Assembly (NCBI RefSeq): GCF_008905045.1
Contig: NZ_VWMY01000049.1
Coordinates: forward strand, 1 to 64,000
DNA from: Streptomyces albicerus
GTDB taxonomy: Bacteria; Actinomycetota; Actinomycetes; Streptomycetales; Streptomycetaceae
Reading direction: 5' to 3'
DNA length: 64,000 nucleotides
Shown piece after piece: positions 26,631 to 34,825 of the stretch (positions within the stretch are counted from its first letter, which is position 1; every line of letters starts with the position of its first letter). Under the pieces are notes generated by a model that had not been told where the DNA came from, did not search any database, and saw only the letters and a program-made list of their open reading frames with translations. Both the position numbers and the translations under genes were made by a program.

Positions 26631-27521
26631 ATGGTGCGCTACTTCTCCTGTCCGTCGGGCACCTGGGAGTTCGCGGTGGCCCGGCCGGGTCCGCGGGTAC
26701 GCCGGATCGCCCATGCCTACCGGGGCTTTCGGGTGGACGCGGGGCAGCCAGGACGCTGGGCGGGCGTCCCCTCGGGCGTCGCGACCCTGCTGCTCGGCTT
26801 CGACCATGAGCGGCAGTTGTGGTTCACCACCGCTGCCGACCGTGGGGCGGGGACGCCGTGCACGTCGATGCTCAAGGGGCTGTCCACCTCACCCTGGATC
26901 ACCGAGCACCACGGGTACACATACGGCGTCGAAGTGCTCCTCGCGCCGTGGGCGGCCTTCACGATGCTCGGCATCGATCTGCACCAACTATCAGGCGGCG
27001 TGGTCGAGTTGAGCGCCCTGGCGGGGGATCGCCCGCAGCACCTGGCCGAGGCCCTGGCCGCGTTGCCCGACTGGCCGCAGCGCTTCGCCCTGCTCGACAC
27101 CGCCCTTCCGTGGTGGCTGGCGCGCGGCCCCGCGTGGTCGCCGCGGGTGGAGTGGGCCTACGGCGAACTCGCCCGCACCGGAGGCAGAATCCCCATCCGC
27201 GAGCTGGCCGAGGGCACCGGCTGGCGGCAGCGGCAGCTCGAATACCGCTTCCGGGAGCAGATCGGCCTGACACCCAAGAGTCTGGCGCGCGTCTTCCGCC
27301 TGCGCGCCGCGCTGCGGCGGCTCACCGCGGGCTGGACGGCGGCCCGGACCGCCACTGCCTGCGGCTTCAGCGACCAGTCCCATCTGAGCCGCGAGCTCAA
27401 GGCGATGACGAACCTGGTGCCGAGCCGCCTGCGCATCGGAGAGAGTCATCCCCTCGCCGATGCCGTGGCGGCCTCCGAGCGGGTGGACGGCACGATCAGA
27501 AGCGTCCTGCTGGCGGCGTGA
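26631..27521 (+). CDS. AraC-family transcriptional regulator
   Basis: 296 residues from ATG 26631 with GGGGAG upstream. The C-terminal 100 residues form the double helix-turn-helix: IPIRELAEGTGWRQRQLEYR, GLTPKSLARVFRL, and AARTATACGFSDQSHLSREL. The N-terminal sensing domain (YRGFRVDAGQPGRWAGVPSG) resembles AraC proteins with a DUF6597-type domain. It is divergent from the HerA-like ATPase gene and precedes the membrane-protein gene, so it may control both. Confidence 0.85.
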   Translation: MVRYFSCPSGTWEFAVARPGPRVRRIAHAYRGFRVDAGQPGRWAGVPSGVATLLLGFDHERQLWFTTAADRGAGTPCTSMLKGLSTSPWITEHHGYTYGVEVLLAPWAAFTMLGIDLHQLSGGVVELSALAGDRPQHLAEALAALPDWPQRFALLDTALPWWLARGPAWSPRVEWAYGELARTGGRIPIRELAEGTGWRQRQLEYRFREQIGLTPKSLARVFRLRAALRRLTAGWTAARTATACGFSDQSHLSRELKAMTNLVPSRLRIGESHPLADAVAASERVDGTIRSVLLAA

Positions 27522-27655
27522 ACTCGGCTCCGGGGCTGCGTTTTTGTTCAAGACGGCCCCGTTCCCGCCCTGTCACACTGGCCGACGGACAGTCGGCCAC
27601 ATCACCCGCGCCCGGCCCCGCAACGGGACACCCCTCACGACGAGGTATGCCGCAC

Positions 27656-29617
27656 ATGAGCGAGCTCCCCTCCACCCCGGTCGGGCTGCCGGGCCCGCAG
27701 GCACGGCTGTTCGAGCCCGGGCAGCGCCTCGGCTGGACGTTCCGCGACCGCTGGCAGGTGTACCGCTCCTACGCGCTCCCCGAGCCGGTGTCCGAGGAGG
27801 TCCCGGAGGAGCGCTACCTGGCGGTCGAGGAAGCCTCCGCGATGTTCACCGCCAACCGGAACAATCCGCTCGTCCTGTTCATCGCGGGTCTCGCCGTCTT
27901 CTTCCTCCTCCTGAGCCTGCTCAACGCCAACGTGGTCCTCGGTCTGGTCGCCGCCTTCTTCGCCGTGGTGCCCGCCGGACTCCTGGCCCGGTTCGCCCTG
28001 GATCGGGCCTCGACCCGTCGGGCACTCGCGGAGGCCGAGGCCCGGGTGGCCGCGAACAACGAACGCCGGTGGCAGCAGTGGCAGACGCTCAAGTCCGCGC
28101 ACGAGGCCGCCGAAAAGAAACGCCTCGCACGACTCAACGACTGGGGCGCCGTTCGCGTCCCGCCCGGCACGCGTCGTCTGGAGGTCTTCGGCGGCAACCT
28201 GCAGGGGTGGGAGTCCCTCCTGACGGTGTTCGGCGCCTCGACGCTGGCCGAGCGGCCGATGACCCTCGTCGACCTGTCCCGGGAGCAGGTCGGCCTGGAA
28301 CTCGCCCGGTTCGCCGACGCCATGGGCCACCGCGTGGACGTACAGACACTGCCCGACGAACTCGACAGGACGACGCTCCTCGACGGACTCACCACCCAGA
28401 AGATCCTCGACGTGCTGGTCGAGTCGATGTACGGCGACGAGCCGCGCGCCAGCCGGGCCGAACGCATCATGGACGACCGTATCCTCACCAGCGTCTGCCA
28501 CGCCCTGGGCGAGAACGTGACCCTGGGCCGCATCGGCGCCGCGCTGCGCGCGCTGATGGGACAGACACACGGCACCGAGGCACTGACCCGCGACGAGCGC
28601 AACCGTATCACCGACGAGCTGTTCACCGACGAGTGGCGGCGGCAGGCGTATTCCGCCATCAGCCGCATCGAGTCCTACCTCCACCCGCTCGAACGGCTGG
28701 GCAGCGCGCCGCGCGAGCCCGCCTCGGGCCACCTGACCTGCTTCGCCCTCCAGGGCGGGGGCAGCAACGTCCGCAGCGAGCTGATCACCGACCTCCTGGT
28801 GCAGAGCCTGACCCACCGCCTCGCGGCCGCGGCCACGACCGATGACCCGCTGCCTGTCCTGGTGGTCGCCGGCGCCGACGAACTGGCACGCCGCCACCTG
28901 GAGCGGCTCTCGGACATCTGCGAGCGCCGGGACGTCCAGCTCGTGCTGCTCTTCCGGCATCTGAGGGACACCGCCCGGCAGGTGATCGGCGGCGGCCTGG
29001 TGGCGCTGATGCGGCTCGGCAATCACGAGGAGGCCGGCCGCGGCGCGGAGTACGTGGGCCGCCACCACAAGTTCGTCCTCAGCCAGCTCACCAAGTCGCT
29101 CGGCGGCAGCGAGACCTACACCGTGGCGGAGTCGGACGGCCGCGGCGTCTTCTTCCAGGAGTCCGCGGGCTGGTCCCGGGCGCCCACCGTCTTCGGCGCC
29201 TACACGGCCCACCGCAGCAAGGGCGGCGGCACCAGCCGCAACTGGTCGACGACCCGCCAGCACGCCGAGGCCACCTCCCGCACCGAGCAGCAAGGGGTCA
29301 GCCGTGTCCACGAGTTCACCGTCGAGCCCACCGCTCTGCAGAACCTGCCGGACCTCGCCCTGCTGCTCATCACGCCCGGCACCCCGGCCAGGCTCCAGTC
29401 CGTGGAGTGCAACCCGGCCATCGTGACCCTGCCTCGAGTGAGCATGGACCCGCACCCCGACGAGCCACCGCCCGCCCCAGACGGTGCTCCGCCCCCGTCG
29501 GCGTCCCCGCCCCCGCGGTTCGATCCGCACGCCCATCCGGGTCCCGAGCCTCCGCCATGGGCCCCCGGCCGCCGATTCAGCCCGCCGCCCCCGGAGCCAC
29601 CGGGCCCAGGTGACTGA
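27656..29617 (+). CDS. Membrane protein with coiled coil and Pro-rich tail, possible partner of the HerA-like ATPase
   Basis: 653 residues from ATG 27656; CGACGAGG fits this start better than an ATG three codons earlier. Two hydrophobic helices (NPLVLFIAGLAVFFLLLSLL and VVLGLVAAFFAVVPAGLLA) lie near residue 75, followed by a basic coiled coil (ALAEAEARVAANNERRWQQW). The large soluble part has RLEVFGGNLQGWESLL and LFRHLRDTARQVIGG, then VALMRLGNHEEA, which I associate with TraD/coupling-protein-like Streptomyces proteins without a clear P-loop. The last 60 residues are Pro-rich. The function is not known; a membrane anchor for a DNA motor is my inference. Confidence 0.6.
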   Translation: MSELPSTPVGLPGPQARLFEPGQRLGWTFRDRWQVYRSYALPEPVSEEVPEERYLAVEEASAMFTANRNNPLVLFIAGLAVFFLLLSLLNANVVLGLVAAFFAVVPAGLLARFALDRASTRRALAEAEARVAANNERRWQQWQTLKSAHEAAEKKRLARLNDWGAVRVPPGTRRLEVFGGNLQGWESLLTVFGASTLAERPMTLVDLSREQVGLELARFADAMGHRVDVQTLPDELDRTTLLDGLTTQKILDVLVESMYGDEPRASRAERIMDDRILTSVCHALGENVTLGRIGAALRALMGQTHGTEALTRDERNRITDELFTDEWRRQAYSAISRIESYLHPLERLGSAPREPASGHLTCFALQGGGSNVRSELITDLLVQSLTHRLAAAATTDDPLPVLVVAGADELARRHLERLSDICERRDVQLVLLFRHLRDTARQVIGGGLVALMRLGNHEEAGRGAEYVGRHHKFVLSQLTKSLGGSETYTVAESDGRGVFFQESAGWSRAPTVFGAYTAHRSKGGGTSRNWSTTRQHAEATSRTEQQGVSRVHEFTVEPTALQNLPDLALLLITPGTPARLQSVECNPAIVTLPRVSMDPHPDEPPPAPDGAPPPSASPPPRFDPHAHPGPEPPPWAPGRRFSPPPPEPPGPGD

Positions 29618-29628
29618 ACGGCAGGGAG

Positions 29629-29838
29629 GTGACGGTGGCGTACGACACGCACGACCGCGACGACGGGCAGGCGCGGGAGTGGTGGCTGCACGGCGCCGCC
29701 TCCACAGCAGCCCGGCGGGCCTTCGAGGTGGACCCGCAGTATTGCGGTGGAGCAGGCCTCGTTCGCCACGATCGTGCAGCCGAAGTCCGGGGTGAGATCC
29801 CTCCGCACGCCAACCCGAGGTTGATCCAAAGGTCTTGA
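29629..29838 (+). CDS. Short hypothetical frame, possibly a truncated gene
   Basis: GTG 29629 or 29635 follows a good AGGGAGG ribosome site. The first 30 residues (VAYDTHDRDDGQAREWWLHG) look protein-like, but the rest does not, and no family is recognised. It could be a truncated gene 3' of the membrane protein. Confidence 0.25.
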   Translation: MTVAYDTHDRDDGQAREWWLHGAASTAARRAFEVDPQYCGGAGLVRHDRAAEVRGEIPPHANPRLIQRS

Positions 29839-30004
29839 GCATTGCGCTGCTTCGGGGTCGTCGCCGGGGCCGTGGGCGAAACCGGCCGGTCGCATCCGTG
29901 CGCTCCGGGGGCGCACGCGCCGTTGAGCCCGTGCAGGACTGACGCGGCAAGTCGGCATCGTCCGCACCTTTTCGGCCCTTCTGGCACCGCAGGGTTTGCA
30001 AAGA

Positions 30005-30046
30005 CGTTTGAGCAAGAAGAATAGCTTGATCGATTTCCCTCAAACG
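30005..30046 (+). promoter_or_regulatory. Inverted repeat CGTTTGAG/CTCAAACG upstream of the LuxR gene
   Basis: CGTTTGAG (30005-30012) and CTCAAACG (30039-30046) are perfect complements 26 bases apart, immediately 5' of the regulator in the most AT-rich stretch of the region. TTGCAA at 29996 could serve as a -35 box. Autoregulation or an mRNA leader hairpin are both possible. Confidence 0.45.
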
Positions 30047-30092
30047 GCGCCCTGACTCGGTGCAGCCATGGAACATGGGTTGGAGGTCTCAA

Positions 30093-32453
30093 TTGCGTGA
30101 TGATCCAGATTTGACGACCGGAACAACAGAAATGCTTCTGCAACGCCCACTGAAGACCCGCGTACTTGAACTGCGCGGCGGACGTTGGACGGGTAAAAGC
30201 ACGTTACTCGGCCGGCTCTCCGAGGCGGCGGCAGGGCAGGGCTGGACGGTCAAGGCCGGCAGCGCCGCGATACAGCCCTGGGGGCAGACACCGTTCGGCC
30301 TGTTCCTGCAGATCGTGGACGACCTGCTGGCGCAGCATCACACCGGCCCGCCCGACAGTCGGCCACAGCTTCAGACGGACCTCCTTTCCGCCACCCTGCC
30401 GGGCCTCGCCGACGGTAAACCCGGGCCCGTTTCGGATGATCCGGTCGCCCGATACCAAAGCTTCCGCACGATTCGCACCCTGCTCGAATCAATGAGTCAC
30501 CCGAGCGGGTTGCTCCTCATCCTCGATGATGTGCACTGGGTGGACGAGGCCTCACTCGAGTTGCTGGAATACCTTCTGCGCTACCCGCCCCAGGGCGACG
30601 TATTGCTCGCCCTCGCACACCGGCCGCGTCAGACAAGCCATCATCTGCGCACAATACTCAACGAGGTGGGCCGGTACAGCAGGGTGCACCGCATCATTCT
30701 CCCCGGGCCGAACAACGGGTACGAGCCGTCCGATCATGAATCGGACGTGCCGGTTCCCACCGGCGTCAGCCGCATGGCGAACCCGCTACTGTCGGGGAAC
30801 CCCGGTAGTGATCACGGGTACCTCAGCGCGCGCGCCTCCGTGCGGCCTGCCGTCGACGAGCCGGAACGCGCGGCTTCGCAGTTGCCCCTGGACGTTCTCG
30901 CCGAGGCACTTCGCGACTTCCGCACGATCTCGCGACTCGGTTGGCGGGTGGCCCGGTCTGCCGCGATCCTCGACGAGCCGTTCTCTCCCGGCCTCTTGCA
31001 GGCCGTCTCGGAGACCACCGACGAGGAACTACGGTCGACGATCGACGAACTCGCGCGGGAGGACATCTTCGAGACCGATGCAACAGCCCACAGGCTCAGG
31101 TTCACCAGCCCGCTGCTCCGGGCTGCCGCGCACCAGTCGTCGCGGCCGGGCTGGCTGCTGGGTGCGCACGCCCGCGCCGCCAAGTCGCTGTCCGAAGGGG
31201 GCTGCAGCTCCGTCCGGCTGGCCGCGCACCTGCAGCACCAGGTGACCACAGACGACACCCGGACGGGCAAGGTGTTGCTGGAGGCGGCGGCCAAGCGCAG
31301 ATGGACCGACGCGGCGGAGGCCGCCATCTGGGCGGAGGCAGCCATGCGCATTGGCGGACTGGCCGGTGAGGAGGGCCCGGCACACGTCCTGCTCGGCAGC
31401 GCACTGGCACTTTCCGGCCAGTTCAGGCGGAGCCTCGACGCGCTGGAAGGGAGGGCGCGAGGGGAGCCCGACGACGAGTACGGGGTGGAAGCGGTGATCT
31501 GGAGGGCGTGGGCCCTGAGGATGCTCGGCGGGGCGGAGGCCGCCGAGGCCGAACTGGAGCAACGCCTGAATGAGATGACCGACGCGAAGCGCGAACATCG
31601 GGCGATGCTGCTGGGCGCGCGGCTGGCGAGCGCGCTACACACGGGCAGGACCGTCCATGACGCGCTGCCCGCCGAACTCCGCGACCTGGCCGACGCGTTG
31701 CCGGCCGATGCCCGGGGGTGGGCGTACGCGCTCAGTGCCGTGGCCGCGGCGCGCGGTGAGGCCACAGGGCGGATCCGGGCCCACACCTACGTCGTCACGG
31801 CCGCGGAACTGCTCGACGAACTGGGCGACGAAGCAGCCGTACGGCGGCTCGGCGGCCTCTACTGGCTGGGGCAGGCCGAGGCAGCACTTGAGCACCCGGT
31901 ACTCGCAACGGGCCATCTGGAACGGGGACTCGGCCTCGCGCAGCAGCACCGGTTCCACGGCTTCGTCACGCCGTTCGCCGAGGCCCTGGCCCGGGTGGAG
32001 ATGCGCGTGGGAGATCTTCCGAGCGCGGCGCGGCACGCCGCCGTCGCCGTCTCGGGGGCAGAGGGAACCGACAGCGAGTACCTGCGGGAGACATCCAAGG
32101 AACTGCGCCGCGCGATGGCCCTCGGCCACGAGGACCGCCCTGCCCCGGACATCGGGCCTTCGGCCCGGGGCCGCCCGCGGGAGACGCCTCCGTACGCGTC
32201 GGACCAGTCCCGGCAGGCCGGTGAGGTGCTGGACGCCCTGAGCAAGCGGGAGATGGAGATCGCCGTGCTGGTCAGCGGCGGGCGGACAAACCGGCAGATC
32301 GCCCGCGCCCTGGTCATCAGCCAGAAGACCGTGGAGACACATCTCGGCCGGATCTTCCGGAAGCTGGTGGTCTCCTCCCGTGCCGAGGTCGCCGCGCTCG
32401 TCGGCCGTACGGTCGGCGATGGTCGCGGCCTGACCGGGCTGAATGCGTCCTGA
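30093..32453 (+). CDS. LAL-type LuxR-family transcriptional activator
   Basis: About 786 residues. I prefer TTG 30093 because GGAGG lies six bases upstream; GTG 30060 and ATG 30075 lack ribosome sites. The N-terminal STAND-type ATPase has Walker A GRWTGKST and Walker B LLLILDDVHWVDEASLELLE. The central region is helical and TPR-like. The C terminus is a LuxR HTH: LSKREMEIAVLVSGGRTNRQ, then RALVISQKTVETHLGRIFRK. Such regulators usually switch on the adjacent antibiotic cluster. A TTA codon at 30204-30206, inside the Walker A sequence, should make it bldA-dependent. It is the best candidate to bind the shared 18-base motif in this cluster. Confidence 0.9.
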   Translation: MRDDPDLTTGTTEMLLQRPLKTRVLELRGGRWTGKSTLLGRLSEAAAGQGWTVKAGSAAIQPWGQTPFGLFLQIVDDLLAQHHTGPPDSRPQLQTDLLSATLPGLADGKPGPVSDDPVARYQSFRTIRTLLESMSHPSGLLLILDDVHWVDEASLELLEYLLRYPPQGDVLLALAHRPRQTSHHLRTILNEVGRYSRVHRIILPGPNNGYEPSDHESDVPVPTGVSRMANPLLSGNPGSDHGYLSARASVRPAVDEPERAASQLPLDVLAEALRDFRTISRLGWRVARSAAILDEPFSPGLLQAVSETTDEELRSTIDELAREDIFETDATAHRLRFTSPLLRAAAHQSSRPGWLLGAHARAAKSLSEGGCSSVRLAAHLQHQVTTDDTRTGKVLLEAAAKRRWTDAAEAAIWAEAAMRIGGLAGEEGPAHVLLGSALALSGQFRRSLDALEGRARGEPDDEYGVEAVIWRAWALRMLGGAEAAEAELEQRLNEMTDAKREHRAMLLGARLASALHTGRTVHDALPAELRDLADALPADARGWAYALSAVAAARGEATGRIRAHTYVVTAAELLDELGDEAAVRRLGGLYWLGQAEAALEHPVLATGHLERGLGLAQQHRFHGFVTPFAEALARVEMRVGDLPSAARHAAVAVSGAEGTDSEYLRETSKELRRAMALGHEDRPAPDIGPSARGRPRETPPYASDQSRQAGEVLDALSKREMEIAVLVSGGRTNRQIARALVISQKTVETHLGRIFRKLVVSSRAEVAALVGRTVGDGRGLTGLNAS

Positions 32454-32595
32454 TGGACGCCCGGGGAGGCCGATGCTGCTCTCAGGAAGCCCGCGGATCG
32501 AGCACCACCGGGGCAAGGCCCCCTGGTCTCTTTCGCGGTCCTGCGAGAGGGCCGCCGGCCTCCAGGGCCCGGCACGACTGCTGCCCCTGCCGATG

Positions 32596-32613
32596 GCCGC
32601 CCCCGTGGGCGGC
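32596..32613 (+). terminator. Hairpin downstream of the LuxR gene
   Basis: GCCGCCC and GGGCGGC form a 7-bp all-GC stem closed by a four-base loop (CCGT), about 140 bases after the regulator stop. No T tract follows, as is common for actinomycete terminators. Confidence 0.4.
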
Positions 32614-32997
32614 GGGGTCATCCGCCGACGACGCGAACCGACTCGGACGCCGACGTACGTGTGCCCTTTGCGCGCTCCCCCTTGCGGGCAAGGCGGCCGA
32701 CGCCACTCCGGACCCACAACCCTCATAAAGGCGGTTCATGCAGAAGGAGTCGGGAGAACTCCCGATGCACGGCTCAGCGGGCCGGGGCGCCCGCCGCGCA
32801 GGAGCCCCTACGCAGTCCGCTAGAGGCCTCGGGCGCGCTCTCGCCGACCGCCCGAGGCCGGGGTCGGTCGGAAATGGACCAGCCTTCGCTCTGGAGCGCG
32901 CTCCGCGCGCCACGCCGCCCGGGCACGCGGACCGGGTCGCGTACGGACGCGGCCGAGCACGGGCTCCCGTCCTTCTCACGGCGGCCACGGCGTAGCC

Positions 32998-33015
32998 GTC
33001 AGGGGTTCCCCCGAC
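32998..33015 (+). promoter_or_regulatory. Cluster motif, copy D (upstream of the HypEF operon)
   Basis: GTCAGGGGTTCCCCCGAC lies 88 bases before the ATG of the isochorismatase gene. It matches copy B (read on its own coding strand) at 15 of 18 positions, the last ten being identical. The half sites GTnnGG and CCCGAC are arranged as an imperfect dyad, as expected for a dimeric regulator. Confidence 0.6.
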
Positions 33016-33103
33016 TGTCGCCGAACCTGGTCGGGGCGGGACCTTCGACTAGACCGTGAGGCACGCCAGCGGTCCTAACCTCCCGTACCCTCCGAGGAGT
33101 TAC

Positions 33104-33688
33104 ATGAGCAAGATCGCCGTCCTCACCAACGACTTGCAGGCTGACCTGATCAACAAGAATCAGGAGCGCTTCGACGCCGTCGAGGCAGCGACACCCGCCT
33201 TCTCGGCGTTCCTGCACGCCATGCGTGAGCGTGGCCACCACATCATCCACCTCCAGCTGATCAACCTTCCGGACGATCCGATCGCCGAGCGCTACGACGG
33301 TGTGCTCCCCGTCCAGAAGGGCACTGAAGGCGCCGCGATCGTCCCGGCCTTTCTCGCCGACGGCGACATCCTGCTGGAGAAGAACAAGGACAGCGGGTTC
33401 TACGAGACCGACCTCCACGAGCGCCTCCAGGACCTCGGAGTGGAGACCGTCGTCATCACCGGTATGCAGAGCCAGATCTGTGTCCAGACGACCGCGGCCG
33501 ACGCGTTCTTCCGCGGTTACAGCGTGTGGGTGCCAAGCGACTGCGTCGTCTCCGCCCGCGAGCAGGACACGGTCCGCGCCCTGGAGTGGATGGACGGCTA
33601 CTGCGCCAACATCGCGTCCTCCGTCGAGATCATCGAGATCCTCGACTCGGGCAAGGACCTGCCGCGCAAGGAATTCCTGGTCCCCTGA
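33104..33688 (+). CDS. Isochorismatase-fold cysteine hydrolase
   Basis: 194 residues from ATG 33104 (GAGGAG site). The catalytic triad of the family is visible: Asp10 in TNDLQADL, Lys93 or Lys95 in LEKNKDSGFYET, and Cys126 in VITGMQSQICVQTTAADAF. Members hydrolyse isochorismate, nicotinamide, N-carbamoyl compounds or peptidyl amides; several are amidases acting on carbamoyl groups. As the first gene of the HypEF operon, a role in handling a carbamoyl- or cyano-derived intermediate is attractive, but that is inference. No 2,3-dihydroxybenzoate genes are present, so a siderophore role is unlikely. Confidence 0.85.
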   Translation: MSKIAVLTNDLQADLINKNQERFDAVEAATPAFSAFLHAMRERGHHIIHLQLINLPDDPIAERYDGVLPVQKGTEGAAIVPAFLADGDILLEKNKDSGFYETDLHERLQDLGVETVVITGMQSQICVQTTAADAFFRGYSVWVPSDCVVSAREQDTVRALEWMDGYCANIASSVEIIEILDSGKDLPRKEFLVP

Positions 33689-33775
33689 CGCTCCTGCGAC
33701 AGGCAATCGACCACAGGCCCACAGCCCTTCCGCACCGCCACTCATTTCTGATCCGAACCGACTCTGGGGGCCTGG

Positions 33776-34807
33776 TTGCACGCCGGCACGGAATCCCTTC
33801 TGGACCAGCACATTGTCCTTGACCACGGGACCGGAGCCCGGCTCAGCCGGGAACTCGTCGAGTTCGTCGTGGATGTGCTCGGTGATGTCTACACAGGCGA
33901 GATGGAGGACAGCGCGGTTTTGCCGATCTCCGTCGGCAACATCGCCATGACCACCGACTCCTTCGTCGTCGACCCACCGGTCTTCGGCAACGGCGACATC
34001 GGGAAGATCGCGATCTGCGGCACGGTCAACGACCTCGCGGTCGTCGGCGCCCAGCCTCTCTATCTGACCCTGGCGATGATCCTGGAAACAGGTCTGCCCA
34101 TCGGCGTTCTGCACCGGGTACTGGTCTCCGTCCGCGAGACCGCGATCGAAGCCGGAGTGAAGATCGTGGCCGGCGACACCAAAGTCGTCGGCGCGGGCGA
34201 GGCCGACGGGATCTTCCTCAACACCACCGGGATCGGCGTCTTCCACGAAAAGCCGAAACGGATGACCGACGTCCGCGTGGGCGACCGCATCATCGTGAGC
34301 GGGCCGATCGGCAACCACACCATCCATCTGCTGTCGGTGCGTGAGGGCCTGGGCTTCGAGCAGCGGGTGGTCAGTGACTGCGCTCCGCTCAACGGGATGA
34401 TCGACGCGCTGCGGAGCAAGGTACCGGCGGAGGCTGTGCGGTCCATGCGGGACGTGACCCGCGGCGGACTCTCCGCGGTGCTCCACGAGTACTCCTCGGC
34501 GCTGGACCGCACGCTTCGCATCGAGGAGAGCGCCCTGCCCATCGATCACGAAACGCGGATGGCGGCCGACATGCTCGGTATCGATCCGATCAACGCGGCC
34601 AACGAGGGGTGCCTGGCGCTGTTCGTGGCAGCGGAGGATGCCGACAGCGTCCTGGAGGCGCTCCACTCTCACCCCTACGGCACCCGTGCCGTAGTCGTCG
34701 GCGAGGTGACGGACCGGCCCGGGAAGGCCGTCGAAATGCTCGGCGCCGACGGCCGTCTGCGCGAGATCGAAGAGCTGCAGGGCGCGGAACTCCCGCGCCT
34801 CTGCTGA
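33776..34807 (+). CDS. hypE: HypE-like carbamoyl dehydratase (thiocyanate-forming)
   Basis: 343 residues from TTG 33776, the only start that keeps the conserved N terminus (IVLDHGTGARLS). Family signatures are DSFVVDPPVFGNGDIGKIAI, GTVNDLAVVGAQP, AGDTKVV and RDVTRGGLSAVLHEY. The protein ends PRLC: the C-terminal Cys is the residue on which HypE accepts a carbamoyl group from HypF and then dehydrates it with ATP to an enzyme-bound thiocyanate. Its retention argues for real cyano chemistry. It lies 18 bases before hypF. In hydrogenase operons it is joined by hypC and hypD; none are here. The TTG start and GGGGG ribosome site are weak points. Confidence 0.92.
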   Translation: MHAGTESLLDQHIVLDHGTGARLSRELVEFVVDVLGDVYTGEMEDSAVLPISVGNIAMTTDSFVVDPPVFGNGDIGKIAICGTVNDLAVVGAQPLYLTLAMILETGLPIGVLHRVLVSVRETAIEAGVKIVAGDTKVVGAGEADGIFLNTTGIGVFHEKPKRMTDVRVGDRIIVSGPIGNHTIHLLSVREGLGFEQRVVSDCAPLNGMIDALRSKVPAEAVRSMRDVTRGGLSAVLHEYSSALDRTLRIEESALPIDHETRMAADMLGIDPINAANEGCLALFVAAEDADSVLEALHSHPYGTRAVVVGEVTDRPGKAVEMLGADGRLREIEELQGAELPRLC

Positions 34808-34825
34808 GAAGACGGGGGTCAGGGC

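Larger units (their letters stand above)
29618..30092. other. Intergenic region before the LuxR regulator
   Basis: It contains a doubtful short frame (29629-29838) and, at its right end, an AT-rich leader with an inverted repeat. No other gene or RNA is apparent. The boundary between the accessory half and the biosynthetic cluster appears to lie here. Confidence 0.4.
32454..33103. other. 650-base intergenic region before the HypEF operon
   Basis: No gene is supported; open frames here lack family character. It holds a hairpin at 32596-32613 and the 18-base operator-like motif at 32998-33015. The GAGGAG ribosome site for the next gene sits at its right end. Confidence 0.45.

Noticed and set aside
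26819..27655. An upstream extension of the membrane-protein frame into the AraC gene
   Set aside because: The frame is open but overlaps the AraC gene in another phase; the ATG at 27656 with its ribosome site is the likely start.
32454..33103. Short plus- and minus-strand frames between the LuxR gene and the isochorismatase gene
   Set aside because: No ribosome sites and Arg/Pro-rich compositions; treated as non-coding.
33104..33688. Isochorismatase as part of a catechol siderophore pathway
   Set aside because: No isochorismate synthase, dihydrobenzoate dehydrogenase or aryl-acid ligase is present, and the FAAL starter points to a fatty acid.
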